64,000 bases of DNA from Anaerostipes rhamnosivorans (GTDB lineage: Bacteria > Bacillota > Clostridia > Lachnospirales > Lachnospiraceae), in the NCBI RefSeq assembly GCF_005280655.1, contig NZ_CP040058.1:1464001-1528000 (forward strand), in the 5' to 3' direction. Of the stretch, positions 18,108-26,493 are shown piece after piece (within the stretch, counting starts at the first letter, position 1; every line of letters begins with the position of its first letter). The notes below the pieces were generated by a model. The model did no database searches. It had not been told where the DNA came from and saw only the letters and a list, made by a program, of their open reading frames with translations. A program made the translations under genes and the position numbers.

Positions 18108-18717
18108 AGCATATAGAATCCTCGGCGTATCACAGGATGCGACCGATGAGGAGATTAAAAAAGCATACCGGAGACTGAGCAAAAAGTATCACCCGGATGC
18201 CAACTTAAACCAGCCGGAATATGCGGAGCGGAAGTTTAAAGAAGTCCAGGAGGCGTACAAGAAGGTCATGGACTTTAGAAAATACGGTTCAGCGGGAGGC
18301 AATCCATACGGAAATCCGTATCAGGGAGGACAGTCTTCCTACGGAGGGTACCAAAACGCCGGAACCGGTTCAGCGGAGATGGCGGCGGCGCTTAATTATC
18401 TGCGGGCGGGCCATTATCAGGAGGCTTTACAGGTGCTCAGCCGCATTTCCCAGAGGAGTGCTCAGTGGTATTATTTCAGTGCTGTAGCCAATTTAGGCAT
18501 TGGCAACAACGTGACAGCTTTGGAACATGCCCAGACAGCAGTACAGATGGAACCCTCCAATATGGAATACCAGATGTTCTTAAAACAGATGCAGCAAGGT
18601 GGAAATTGGTATCAAAATATGGGTTCCGGCTACGGAAGGAGCAGTATGGGAGGCAGCTGCTGTATGCAGCTTTGTATGCTGAATCTTTTGATCAACTGCT
18701 GCTGCAGACCTTATTAA
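18100..18717 (+). CDS. J-domain co-chaperone with TPR-like region and cysteine-rich tail
   Basis: 205 residues. J domain at 1-65 with helix [18 protein letters not shown] and the HPD motif that activates Hsp70 ATPase. Then a Gly/Tyr/Asn linker, a TPR-like helical repeat ([46 protein letters not shown]) and a tail with [16 protein letters not shown]. The ATG at 18100 follows GAGGAAG; an ATG at 18085 is also in frame. It sits 25 bp before a second Hsp70 gene, so it is very probably that protein's partner. Confidence 0.88.
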   Translation: MDEAYRILGVSQDATDEEIKKAYRRLSKKYHPDANLNQPEYAERKFKEVQEAYKKVMDFRKYGSAGGNPYGNPYQGGQSSYGGYQNAGTGSAEMAAALNYLRAGHYQEALQVLSRISQRSAQWYYFSAVANLGIGNNVTALEHAQTAVQMEPSNMEYQMFLKQMQQGGNWYQNMGSGYGRSSMGGSCCMQLCMLNLLINCCCRPY

Positions 18718-18742
18718 CAAAAGAACACAAACAGGAGGACTT

Positions 18743-20482
18743 ATGGGTAAGATCATAGGGATTGATTTAGGAACGACCAACAGTTGCACCGCAGTAATGG
18801 AAGGCGGAAAAGCGGTGGTCATACACAATGCGGAGGGATCAAGGACAACCCCTTCCGTTATGGCATTGACGAAAAACGGAGAGCGGCTCATCGGAGACGC
18901 CGCCAAAAGACAATCAGCGGCCAATCCGGAACGCACTGTTGCCTCCATCAAAAGACATATGGGGACAGACTACAGGGTGAAACTTGACGGAAAGAAATAT
19001 CTTCCCCAGGAGATCTCTGCACAGATTCTGAGGAAATTAAAGGACGATGCAGAGAGCTATCTGGGAACCCAGGTGACAGAGGCAGTGATCACAGTACCGG
19101 CTTATTTTAATGACGCTCAGAGGCAGGCGACCAAAGACGCGGGAAGGATCGCAGGGCTGGATGTGAAGAGGATCATCAACGAGCCCACGGCTGCGGCACT
19201 GGCTTATGGCCTGGACAACGGAACAGAACAAAAGATCATGGTCTATGACCTGGGAGGCGGAACCTTTGACGTGTCGGTTATCCAGATTGAGGACGGAGTC
19301 ATTGAGGTTCTGGCAACCTCAGGGAACAATCATCTGGGCGGGGATGATTTTGACCAGGCAGTGGCAGATTATCTGGTGGAGACCTTCAAAAAAACAGACA
19401 GGATTGATCTTAAGTCTGATGTACAGGCTATGCAGAGGATCAGGGAGGCTGCGGAGAAGGCCAAGATCGAGCTGTCCAGCATGTCAGAGACCAATGTGAA
19501 CCTGCCGTTCATCGTGGTAGACCGGGGAGAGACACACCATATGGACATTCAGCTTACCAGGACCAAGTTTGAAGAGCTGACCTACGGACTTGTGGCTAAG
19601 ACAGAGGAACCGGTCAGAAACGCACTAAAAGATGCAGGGCTGTCTGCAGGAGAATTGAGCCGTGTGCTCATGGTGGGAGGTTCCACAAGAATCCCTGCGG
19701 TCCAGAGGAAAGTTGGGGAGATCACAGGGAAGCGTCCGGACCAGTCCTTAAACCCTGACGAGTGTGTTGCGCTGGGAGCTGCCATCCAGGGAGGAAAGCT
19801 GGCGGGAGAGGCAGGGACCAACGAAGTACTTTTGATGGATGTGACTCCGCTCTCCCTCTCTATTGAGACTATGGGAGGCATGGCCACAAGGATCATTGAG
19901 AGAAACTCTACCATTCCCACACGCCACAGCCAGGTCTTTACCACAGGGGCAAACTTCCAGACTGCCGTAGATATTAAAGTCTTGCAGGGTGAGCGCATGA
20001 TGGCCAAAGAGAATAAGGTCATCGGAAACTTCCGGTTAAAGGGCATCAAACGTGCCGTGAGGGGAGTGCCTCAGATCGAGGTGACCTTCGATATCGATGT
20101 CAACGGGATCCTGAAAGTGTCGGCAAAAGATCTGGGAACGGGCAAGGAGCAGAGTGTCGTGATCACTTCGAGTTCCAATATGTCTGAGGACGAGATTGAA
20201 CAGGCCATCCGTGACGCACAGGAAAATGCAGCGTTTGACGAGGAGCACAAAGAGGCAGTTCAGGCCTACCACGAGGCAGAGCAGGCCCTTGCACAGGCAG
20301 AACAGTATCTTGTCGAACACAAGAAGGATATTGAAAAAGAAAAAAAGAAAGCCATCAAGGATGCGGCCACTTCTATGAAAAAGGCCATGAAGCATGTGAA
20401 GATTGATAAGATCAACGGGGAGCAGGCGGCGGAACTGAATGCGGCAAAAGAGGAACTGCTTTCTGTCTTTCCGGAAGCTTAG
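18743..20482 (+). CDS. Second Hsp70 (DnaK paralogue)
   Basis: 579 residues. ATPase domain complete: [10 protein letters not shown] (phosphate loop 1), [26 protein letters not shown]. The substrate domain (about 380-500) with [13 protein letters not shown] follows. The C-terminal lid is short and lacks the EEVD-like disordered tail of the main DnaK at 57224-59083. It has no CIRCE element and sits with its own J protein, so it is probably a specialised chaperone rather than the general heat-shock one. A terminator follows. Confidence 0.93.
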   Translation: MGKIIGIDLGTTNSCTAVMEGGKAVVIHNAEGSRTTPSVMALTKNGERLIGDAAKRQSAANPERTVASIKRHMGTDYRVKLDGKKYLPQEISAQILRKLKDDAESYLGTQVTEAVITVPAYFNDAQRQATKDAGRIAGLDVKRIINEPTAAALAYGLDNGTEQKIMVYDLGGGTFDVSVIQIEDGVIEVLATSGNNHLGGDDFDQAVADYLVETFKKTDRIDLKSDVQAMQRIREAAEKAKIELSSMSETNVNLPFIVVDRGETHHMDIQLTRTKFEELTYGLVAKTEEPVRNALKDAGLSAGELSRVLMVGGSTRIPAVQRKVGEITGKRPDQSLNPDECVALGAAIQGGKLAGEAGTNEVLLMDVTPLSLSIETMGGMATRIIERNSTIPTRHSQVFTTGANFQTAVDIKVLQGERMMAKENKVIGNFRLKGIKRAVRGVPQIEVTFDIDVNGILKVSAKDLGTGKEQSVVITSSSNMSEDEIEQAIRDAQENAAFDEEHKEAVQAYHEAEQALAQAEQYLVEHKKDIEKEKKKAIKDAATSMKKAMKHVKIDKINGEQAAELNAAKEELLSVFPEA

Positions 20483-20504
20483 AATATAGTATTCTATAAT
20501 ATAG

Positions 20505-20548
20505 TAGGAACCGTTCTTTTAAAAGAGCAGGTTCCTATTCTATTTTAT
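20505..20548 (+). terminator. Terminator of the second Hsp70 operon
   Basis: TAGGAACC (20505-20512) pairs with GGTTCCTA (20530-20537), with an inner TTCTTTTAAAAGAG stem, followed by TTCTATTTTA. Last chromosomal feature before the mobile element. Confidence 0.85.
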
Positions 20549-20564
20549 GAGGTTTTTTGGAGAG

Positions 20565-20577
20565 AAATTTAAAAAAA
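20565..20577 (+). repeat. Left flanking direct repeat
   Basis: AAATTTAAAAAAA, then C and GTA. The same 13 bases, then T and GTA, occur at 55418-55430. Candidate duplicated target or recombination core. Low complexity weakens the case, but both copies sit exactly outside the inverted repeats. Confidence 0.55.
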
Positions 20578-20583
20578 CGTAAG

Positions 20584-20604
20584 TTGTATAATGAAATTGA
20601 ACTA
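20584..20604 (+). repeat. Left terminal inverted repeat
   Basis: TTGTATAATGAAATTGAACTA. The reverse complement of 55391-55411 matches it at 16 of 21 positions, with the inner 11 (AAATTGAACTA) identical. The left copy also forms one arm of the hairpin at 20592-20637. Confidence 0.6.
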
Positions 20605-20637
20605 AAGGAGAAGTCCTAGTTCGGTTTCATTTTTTTG
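20592..20637 (+). terminator. Strong hairpin plus T-tract at the left end of the element
   Basis: TGAAATTGAACTA (20592-20604) pairs throughout with TAGTTCGGTTTCA (20617-20629, some G:T), with an inner GGA/TCC, followed by seven T. It could insulate the element from read-through of the Hsp70 operon. Confidence 0.75.
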
Positions 20638-20673
20638 ATTTAGGCAGTGAAGTGATTGCCAGATTGAATTAAA

Positions 20674-20712
20674 TAAAAAAAGAGATTCCAAGTTGGCGCT
20701 TGAAACCTCTTT
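20674..20712 (-). terminator. Minus-strand terminator
   Basis: A 14-bp stem (20679-20692 / 20699-20712, two G:T pairs) ends in a T-rich run on the minus strand. It implies leftward transcription from within 20.7-21.4 kb, for which no convincing gene is visible. Confidence 0.7.
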
Positions 20713-21391
20713 GGGACTTATCTTTCGATAAGACAATATAATAACAACTTTATTCTAAAGTATTATGTCTTAGAAATCAAGGAACGTTCGTTCTAAAAAT
20801 CCCATTTTAATTTCGGAAATACTGTGAACATTGACAACTGAATGAGTGCCGTCTGAGGATATAGTAATGTCGTACATAGAAATGTGTTTGAGACTTTTAA
20901 GTTGGTTTTATGTATTACCGAGATAACGCCAGCGTTGGCTGGGCTGTAAGGGATATTGCAGAATAATACGTGCCTTTAAGAGAGTAGGGAATAAACCGTG
21001 GGCATAGGAAAGACAAGACAGAGAACAGCACCGCCTCATTCCCAGAGGTAAAAGGGAGGAAGGAGGTTCAATTACAGATTATTTTAAAAATACTTTTTTT
21101 AGATTGCTTAATGGCATAAACAATAAAATCATTCATTTTATTCTCTATCCCCATAGATGTTATTAAGCAATCTATATATTTCTATAAATCTAAGATAATT
21201 ATATTTAGTAAATTATTTTAGGTTTGTAGAAAAAAATCACAACTGCAAAAAAGAAGAATAAAAAATCAAAATCAACGACCGAAGACACCCAAAAGACGAC
21301 AAGTGGCCACGGCCTACGACAACCAGAAAGCTGAAACCGACTACAACGGAGCGGTTCGATGTAAATTATGGTCCTGAATAGGAGGAGAATT
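20713..21391. other. Gene-free left arm of the element
   Basis: About 680 bp without a supported gene. It holds a GC-richer block (about 20930-21075) with small palindromes such as GCCAGCGTTGGC, a long nested palindrome (21100-21174), and a Lys/Thr-coding-like stretch (about 21235-21385) open in several frames that ends just before the first small gene. It may be a control, replication or untranslated RNA region, or remnants; the sequence does not decide. Confidence 0.5.
21100..21174. repeat. Nested palindrome
   Basis: Perfect 13-bp outer arms TAGATTGCTTAAT (21100-21112) / ATTAAGCAATCTA (21162-21174) enclose a second hairpin AATAAAAT (21122) / ATTTTATT (21135). No T-tract follows on either strand, so it is not a simple terminator. 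Confidence 0.8.
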
Positions 21392-21574
21392 ATGGAGAAA
21401 ATCATAAACGTTTTATTTATAGGAAATATTATTCTTTATATATTCATATTTTTAGAGTATTTAATATATCTAAAAAAGAATAATGAAAGTATTCTGGAGG
21501 ATAGAAATTTTGCAATGTTGGTATCTGGAATGTCATTTCTTCTAACTATGTCTCTGGCATTAAAATGGAGATAG
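21392..21574 (+). CDS. Small two-segment membrane protein, unknown
   Basis: 60 residues. Two hydrophobic stretches (NVLFIGNIILYIFIFLEYLI and FAMLVSGMSFLLTMSLAL). GGAGGAG lies 7 bases before the ATG at 21392. First gene of the element's left cluster. No family recognised. Confidence 0.65.
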   Translation: MEKIINVLFIGNIILYIFIFLEYLIYLKKNNESILEDRNFAMLVSGMSFLLTMSLALKWR

Positions 21575-21643
21575 GAGTAAAAAAGCATTGGGAAAATACT
21601 AAAAGATAAGAATAAAACAAAAATTAGAATTTAAGGAGGAGAT

Positions 21644-22018
21644 ATGACAATTATTTACTTTGTTGTTTTGTCTATTGTGATTATGTTTTTAGGCATGTTG
21701 ATTTGTATTTGTGTAGATTTTTTTAGTCTTAATGAATCTATTTTATCCGTATTTTGTGTTATTATCATGGGTGTTTTGTCTTTTAGTCTGTCTCTTTCCA
21801 TTTCAAATGTTGACAAACAGAAAAAGGAAGAAATAAAACAATCTCTAAGTTCCATAGAGAATAAATTGTCATCTGGATATTCATTAAAATATGAGGATGA
21901 TGTAATTACTTCAAAGGGAACCAAAAAAGATGTATTGAGGGAATATGAAAAGTCCCCATCTGATTATTATATAGATTATGATGCTAAAGATAAAATTGTA
22001 AAAATAATTAAAAAATAG
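21644..22018 (+). CDS. Membrane protein with cytoplasmic C-terminal domain, unknown
   Basis: 124 residues. Two membrane segments (about 3-25 and 32-52), then a charged soluble domain (KQKKEEIKQSLSSIENKLSSG ... DYYIDYDAKDKIVKIIKK). AAGGAGGAG ribosome site. No family recognised; it precedes the DUF961 pair and leader. A 19-codon frame with a weak ribosome site (22037-22096) follows and may be a leader peptide. Confidence 0.7.
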   Translation: MTIIYFVVLSIVIMFLGMLICICVDFFSLNESILSVFCVIIMGVLSFSLSLSISNVDKQKKEEIKQSLSSIENKLSSGYSLKYEDDVITSKGTKKDVLREYEKSPSDYYIDYDAKDKIVKIIKK

Positions 22019-22110
22019 AGAAGTGAGAGGAGTATTATGGGAAAAGTTTTATTTTCAATGAATTTTATAGTTTTATATTATTATTTATTGATATAAAGGA
22101 GGGAAAAAAT

Positions 22111-22210
22111 ATGAGGATTCGAGAGCCGCCTAATAATACGACATTTGGAAGCAGATTCTACTTGCTGGAAAATGCCGTAAACTAGGGGTTTGGGGAGCGT
22201 AACTCCCCAA
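22111..22210 (+). promoter_or_regulatory. Leader peptide plus GGGGAG hairpin, copy 1
   Basis: After AAAGGAGGG a 24-codon frame (22111-22185) reads MRIREPPNN...GSRFYLL. Its stop lies in CTAGGGG, followed by the hairpin TTGGGGAG (22190-22197) / CTCCCCAA (22203-22210). The same arrangement recurs at 41999-42102 before the pilin genes. Here it precedes the DUF961 pair that opens the transfer operon, so it is probably a regulatory leader. Confidence 0.7.
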
Positions 22211-22266
22211 GTAGAGAATAATTAAAAGAATGAAGAAATATCAAAATTATTAAAGGAGGAAAATTA

Positions 22267-22581
22267 ATGAATTTAAAACATGTAATACCAGATATGGAGA
22301 AAACATTTGGAACTCTGGAATTTGCCGGAGAAGGAGAAGTTGAACAGGGTCGGGTAAATAATCGTATGACTGTTATTGGTCGTACATATAATCTGTTTTC
22401 TGAGGTGCAGAAAGCAGATGATGTTATGGTTTTACTCCCTGCTTCGGTGGGAGAGAAACATTTTGAATTTGAAGAAAAGGTAAAACTGGTAAATCCACGT
22501 ATTGTGGCAGAAGGATACAACATTAATGGTCGTGGATTTACAAAATACAAAATGTTGGCAGATGACATGGTAAAAGCGTAA
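22267..22581 (+). CDS. DUF961 family protein (Tn916 Orf23/YdcP type)
   Basis: 104 residues. Typical small ICE protein that opens the Tn916/ICEBs1 transfer region. Seen: FGTLEFAGEGEVE...NRMTVIGRTYNLFSEVQKADDVMVLLPA, and KHFEFEEKVKLVNPRI. In ICEBs1 related proteins (HelP) help unwinding of the element during rolling-circle replication; that role is inferred here. 13 bp before a second member. Confidence 0.88.
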   Translation: MNLKHVIPDMEKTFGTLEFAGEGEVEQGRVNNRMTVIGRTYNLFSEVQKADDVMVLLPASVGEKHFEFEEKVKLVNPRIVAEGYNINGRGFTKYKMLADDMVKA

Positions 22582-22594
22582 GAAGGAGGAAAAT

Positions 22595-22978
22595 ATGAGA
22601 TTACCAGAGGGAATTGTAGTAGATAAAGAAAGGACGTTTGGGCAACTAAAGTTTTCGGCATTACGCCGGGAGGTTCGGTTGACAAATGAGGATGGAACAG
22701 TATCAGATGAAATTAAAGAACGCACTTATGATCTGAAATGCAGGGAACAAGGCTGCATGATTCAAGTTAGTATCCCGGCTGATGTGCCTGTGAAAGAATA
22801 CGAATATAATTCGTTTGTTGAATTGATAAATCCTGTTATTGATACCGTTGCGAATGCAACATTTAGAGGTGCCGATGTTGACTGGTATCTAAAAGCGGAT
22901 GATATTGTTTTGAAAGGAAAAGGGCAGAATAATTCAAATCAACCACCTAAAAAAGAGGTGTCGGGAAAGAAGGAATAA
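22595..22978 (+). CDS. DUF961 family protein (Tn916 Orf22 type)
   Basis: 127 residues. Same family as the preceding gene: FGQLKFSALRREVRLTNEDGTVSDEIKERTYDLKCREQGCMIQVSIPA and a C-terminal VDWYLKADDIVLKGK, followed by a short basic tail. AGAAGGAGG ribosome site. The tandem pair is the usual arrangement in Tn916-like elements. Confidence 0.88.
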   Translation: MRLPEGIVVDKERTFGQLKFSALRREVRLTNEDGTVSDEIKERTYDLKCREQGCMIQVSIPADVPVKEYEYNSFVELINPVIDTVANATFRGADVDWYLKADDIVLKGKGQNNSNQPPKKEVSGKKE

Positions 22979-22983
22979 AAAAA

Positions 22984-23229
22984 ATGAGTAATATTATAAT
23001 CTTGGATCAATATATCAAGGATTTTGAAAGTGTTGTGTTACCAGAATTTAAATCTAGGGCAGAAGAGTTGCTCTATGATGCTGTGGAAACTTGTGATCCG
23101 GGTGAGAATCTTGAAGTTTCTGTAGAAAGCGATATGTGTAAGGATCACATAGAGCATATTTTTCGGTTTTACGAACAGCCAGACGAAGAAACAGGCGGCC
23201 TTGTAATCTGTTATGGAGGATTTTATTAA
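22984..23229 (+). CDS. Small acidic protein, unknown
   Basis: 81 residues, acidic, no membrane segment. Between the DUF961 pair and the FtsK-like gene, whose ATG at 23213 overlaps its last 17 bp. No strong ribosome site is visible in front of its ATG (6 bp after the previous stop), so it may depend on coupling. Confidence 0.7.
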   Translation: MSNIIILDQYIKDFESVVLPEFKSRAEELLYDAVETCDPGENLEVSVESDMCKDHIEHIFRFYEQPDEETGGLVICYGGFY

Positions 23230-24622
23230 AAAAATGAGATTTTTTGCAAAAGGAAAGCGGATCAGGATAAGAGATAAAAACCTGATCTTTTCTTTTGTCT
23301 TTTTTTTGCTATCTCCTATCTTCCTTAGCGTTTTTTTGCTATTGAATTGGTGGCAAATTTCGGATTTTAGTGGGATTAGTTTGCATAACTTGGACCAGAT
23401 CAAATGGAATATCAATTTTCCGTTTGTCCTTTTTTCTTTCTGTGTGACTGTACTTGTCTGTGTGGCGGTTGCATGGTCTTATCATTATTTTCGGATAGAT
23501 CAATGGAAACAACGGGTGCATCGTCAGGAAATAGCCCGGATGTTGCTTCAAAATGGATGGTATGAATCAGAGGCGGTACAGTCTCAGGATTCGTTTTTTA
23601 AAGATCTTCCGGGCGGTAGTAAAAGCAAAGAGAAGATTACATATTTTCCCAAAGTCTATTATACGCTGGATAATGGAATTATCCGAATTAATGTAAGAAT
23701 CACGATGGGAAAATATCAAGATCAACTTTTGCATTTGGAAAAGAAATTGGAAACGGGGCTATTTTGTGAGTTGATTGTAAAAGAACTTAAGGAATCCTAT
23801 GTGGAGTACGAGCTTTTGTATGATACGATTGGAAGCCGGATCAGTATAGAAGAAATGGAGATTTCAAACGGCTGTCTAAAATTAATGGATAATGTTTACT
23901 GGGAATATGACACATTGCCACATATGTTGATTGCTGGAGCGACTGGAGGAGGGAAGACGTATTTTCTTCTTTGTATCATTTGGATGTTACTTCATACAAA
24001 TGCTGTGTTGACGATTCTTGATCCGAAAAATGCCGATCTTGCCGATTTGGAAACGGTTCTGCCAGATGTTCATCACAGGAAAGAAGAAATGATTTCTTGT
24101 ATTGAACACTTTTGTGATGAAATGCTAGAAAGGAACGAAGCAATGAAGCGGATGCCGGGTTATAAGACCGGGGAAAATTATGCCTATTTAGGCTTGGAGC
24201 CACATTTCCTCGTCTTTGACGAATATGTGGCTTTTATGAATTTGTTAGGGAATAAGGCAAGTATGCCAGTAATGGAGAAATTGAACCAGATTGCGATGTT
24301 GGGTCGGCAGTCTGGTTATTTTATTATCTTAGCTTGTCAAAGACCAGACGCAAAATATCTACAAGATGGGATGCGTGACCAGTTCAATTTTCGTGTGGCA
24401 TTAGGCCGCATGAGTGAATTAGGCTACTCCATGATGTTTGGAGAGCAGGATAAGGATTTCTTTTTCAAGCGGACAAAAGGCCGTGGATATGTAGATGCTG
24501 GAAATGGGGTCATTTCTGAGTTTTATACTCCGTTAGTCCCAAAAGGATATGATTTTTTAAGGGAAATCGGGAAATTACAAAGACAAAGAGTCGGACAACA
24601 CAAAGAAAGGATAGAAGAATGA
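23213..24622 (+). CDS. FtsK/SpoIIIE-type coupling ATPase (Tn916 Orf21, TcpA/ConQ-like)
   Basis: 469 residues. Links the relaxase-DNA complex to the secretion channel. Two N-terminal membrane segments (about 23-45 and 68-92), then the FtsK motor: Walker A GATGGGKTY (about 242-250), DPKNADLADLE, and Walker B FLVFDEYVAF, with LACQRPDAKYLQDGMRDQFNFRVALGR typical of Orf21. An ATG at 23234, just after the previous stop, is an alternative start. Its 3' end overlaps the next gene by 4 bp. Confidence 0.95.
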   Translation: MEDFIKKMRFFAKGKRIRIRDKNLIFSFVFFLLSPIFLSVFLLLNWWQISDFSGISLHNLDQIKWNINFPFVLFSFCVTVLVCVAVAWSYHYFRIDQWKQRVHRQEIARMLLQNGWYESEAVQSQDSFFKDLPGGSKSKEKITYFPKVYYTLDNGIIRINVRITMGKYQDQLLHLEKKLETGLFCELIVKELKESYVEYELLYDTIGSRISIEEMEISNGCLKLMDNVYWEYDTLPHMLIAGATGGGKTYFLLCIIWMLLHTNAVLTILDPKNADLADLETVLPDVHHRKEEMISCIEHFCDEMLERNEAMKRMPGYKTGENYAYLGLEPHFLVFDEYVAFMNLLGNKASMPVMEKLNQIAMLGRQSGYFIILACQRPDAKYLQDGMRDQFNFRVALGRMSELGYSMMFGEQDKDFFFKRTKGRGYVDAGNGVISEFYTPLVPKGYDFLREIGKLQRQRVGQHKERIEE

Positions 24623-25002
24623 TCGAAAAGAATGTGGAATTTCTAAAAATCACAGTTGGGTATTTGGATACAGAAGAAAGGATGTGTGGTCTTTGCGTTA
24701 ATTACGGGCAGTTTGCAGAAGATATGTATAAGATTATGGATTCCGAAGTTTTACAATGCCTGTTGACTTATGCTGGAAGTAAGAGTTTGAAAGAATATTT
24801 CTCTGACAACGTGCATGATCTTCTGGCGGAAGTATTGGATAAAAAAGGGGAATTCTCTGATCGGTTTTATTTAAGATTAGGGGAAGCTGTTTGTGATTTT
24901 GAATTATCTTTTCCCAATCAAGACAGCGATCTTTCCAAAGAAGAGAAGAAAATTTTGGAAGATGTTGATGTGATCTTGCGGTATCTTAGGGTCCGTATGT
25001 AA
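24619..25002 (+). CDS. Hypothetical protein between coupling ATPase and oriT
   Basis: 127 residues, acidic, soluble. Contains MCGLCVNYGQFAEDMYKIM and helical segments. Starts inside the end of the FtsK-like gene (ATGA overlap), so it is co-translated and may be an accessory of DNA processing. No family recognised. Confidence 0.75.
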   Translation: MIEKNVEFLKITVGYLDTEERMCGLCVNYGQFAEDMYKIMDSEVLQCLLTYAGSKSLKEYFSDNVHDLLAEVLDKKGEFSDRFYLRLGEAVCDFELSFPNQDSDLSKEEKKILEDVDVILRYLRVRM

Positions 25003-25024
25003 GTAAATAGGTAGCACAGGCGGC

Positions 25025-25121
25025 ACAGGCGGCGTGCGAAGCGGAAGCCGTAGGTGTCGCCTGTTGCTGGTGCGGCTTGCCGCACCAGCAAATTAAAACC
25101 CCCGGACACTAACAGGGGGGT
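25025..25121 (+). other. Origin of transfer (oriT), MobT/NicK type
   Basis: Located as in Tn916, between the FtsK-like gene and the relaxase. Seen: direct GGCACAGGC repeats, ACAGGCGGC (25025)/GTCGCCTGT (25056), a 13-bp palindrome TTGCTGGTGCGGC (25064-25076)/GCCGCACCAGCAA (25079-25091), and the short repeat CCCCC-GGACACTAACA-GGGGGG (25099-25120). TAACAGGGGG is the conserved nick-region core I know from Tn916 and ICEBs1. The exact nick site is inferred. Confidence 0.82.
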
Positions 25122-25144
25122 ACAAATGCAACTGTCAACAGTCT

Positions 25145-25223
25145 AAAAGTCCTGTAAACATCAGGGCTTAGAGGACTTTTTCAGGGTGTCAACAAGAATG
25201 CCTCTAGTTGACACTTTTTTTTT
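25145..25223 (+). promoter_or_regulatory. Two hairpins before mobT, one a terminator
   Basis: AAAAGTCCT (25145)/AGGACTTTT (25172) with a competing CCTG/CAGG, followed by GTGTCAAC (25186)/GTTGACAC (25207) and nine T. The second is an intrinsic terminator 22 bp before the relaxase start, so mobT expression may be attenuated or separated from read-through. Confidence 0.65.
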
Positions 25224-25245
25224 AATTGAGAATTGGGAGGTATGA

Positions 25246-26430
25246 ATGAATGCATGGGTACAAGAATTTAGAAAAAAGCGTCTTGATTACGGTATTTCGC
25301 AAAGCAAACTTTCCGTGGCACTAGGAATTAGTCGACAGTACCTAAATCAAATTGAAGGTGGAAAAGCTGTTCCACCGGATGATACAAAAAAAGTGATGGA
25401 AGAAATTTTGGAAAGGTTTAATCCAGAAGCGTCGCTGACACTTCTTTTTGATTACGTAAAAGTTCGATTTCCAACGACGGAAGTCGAATGGATCATCAAA
25501 GAAATTTTGAAACTGAATATTGATTTTATGGTGCATGAAGATCATGCACCAAACAATTATCAAGAAAGTTATGTTATCGGAAATATTTTTATCATGGCAT
25601 CGGATGATGTAGAGAAAGGAGTGTTGCTAGAGTTAAAAGGAAAGGGATGTCGGCAGTATGAAAGCTTCTTGGAAGCACAAGGCCGATCGTGGTTTGATTT
25701 TTTTCAAGCTTGTATGTCGGTTAAAGCCGTCATGAAACGGCTTGATTTGGCGATCAATGATATGACCGGGATCTTGAGTGTACCAGAACTGACAAGGAAA
25801 TGTCAGGATCGTGAGTGTATTACAAGGTTTCGTACCTTTAAGTCTTATCGCTCCGGAGAATTGATTAGAAACAGAGAAGAAGATCGTTTGGGAATGGGAA
25901 ATACACTCTATATTGGATCCTTAAAATCGGATGTTTACATCTGTTTATATGAGAAAGATTATGAGCAGTATATCAAGTTTGGTATTCCCGTAGATGAAAC
26001 GCCCATCAAAAATCGGTTTGAGCTAAGACTTAAAGATGATCGGGCACAGCATACTGTAGAGGATCTTTTATATCGTTACGATCTGGAAACAACAGTCTTT
26101 TCAATTATTAATTATTATATCCGGTTTATAGACCGGGATGATACAAAACGCCGGGCGGATTGGAAAACGAATATTCGTTGGGCGTGTTTTATTGGAGAAA
26201 ACCGGGGAAAGTTAAAACTTACAACTGCCCCGGAACCATACACATTGGATAGGACAATGAATTGGATTGCTAGACAGGTAGCTCCGACTTTAAAGATGGT
26301 TTTAGGTCTGGATGCCATACGGGAGACAGACCTATTGAATGAAATGGTAGAACATGCGGAATTGACAAAGAAGCAAAAGAAAATATTGGAACAGGAAAAA
26401 GCCTCCATTGAGGAGGTGATTTTAATGTAG
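25246..26430 (+). CDS. mobT: Relaxase MobT (Rep_trans family, Tn916 Orf20/NicK type)
   Basis: 394 residues. Nicks oriT and starts rolling-circle transfer. N-terminal XRE-type helix-turn-helix (1-60: SQSKLSVALGISRQYLNQIEGG), then the replication-initiation (Rep_trans) fold with SWFDFFQACMSV, RLDLAINDMTGILSV (metal-site region) and YLGS-like LYIGSLKSDVYICLYEKDYE, where the conserved catalytic tyrosine region lies. GGGAGG ribosome site; oriT lies directly upstream. Assignment from family resemblance is strong. Confidence 0.94.
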   Translation: MNAWVQEFRKKRLDYGISQSKLSVALGISRQYLNQIEGGKAVPPDDTKKVMEEILERFNPEASLTLLFDYVKVRFPTTEVEWIIKEILKLNIDFMVHEDHAPNNYQESYVIGNIFIMASDDVEKGVLLELKGKGCRQYESFLEAQGRSWFDFFQACMSVKAVMKRLDLAINDMTGILSVPELTRKCQDRECITRFRTFKSYRSGELIRNREEDRLGMGNTLYIGSLKSDVYICLYEKDYEQYIKFGIPVDETPIKNRFELRLKDDRAQHTVEDLLYRYDLETTVFSIINYYIRFIDRDDTKRRADWKTNIRWACFIGENRGKLKLTTAPEPYTLDRTMNWIARQVAPTLKMVLGLDAIRETDLLNEMVEHAELTKKQKKILEQEKASIEEVILM

Positions 26431-26493
26431 TTGAAAAATGGAAAATTAACGTAACTAAAAATTAATGAGATAATAATAGAAAGGAAATAGAAA

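Noticed and set aside
20930..21080. Group I or group II intron, or known large ribozyme-like RNA, in the left arm
   Set aside because: No domain V-like hairpin, no maturase and no recognisable intron core.
21205..21405. Minus-strand 66-codon frame in the left arm
   Set aside because: Translation is low-complexity hydrophobic and Arg/Trp-rich, no ribosome site, and it overlaps the ribosome site of the plus-strand gene at 21392.
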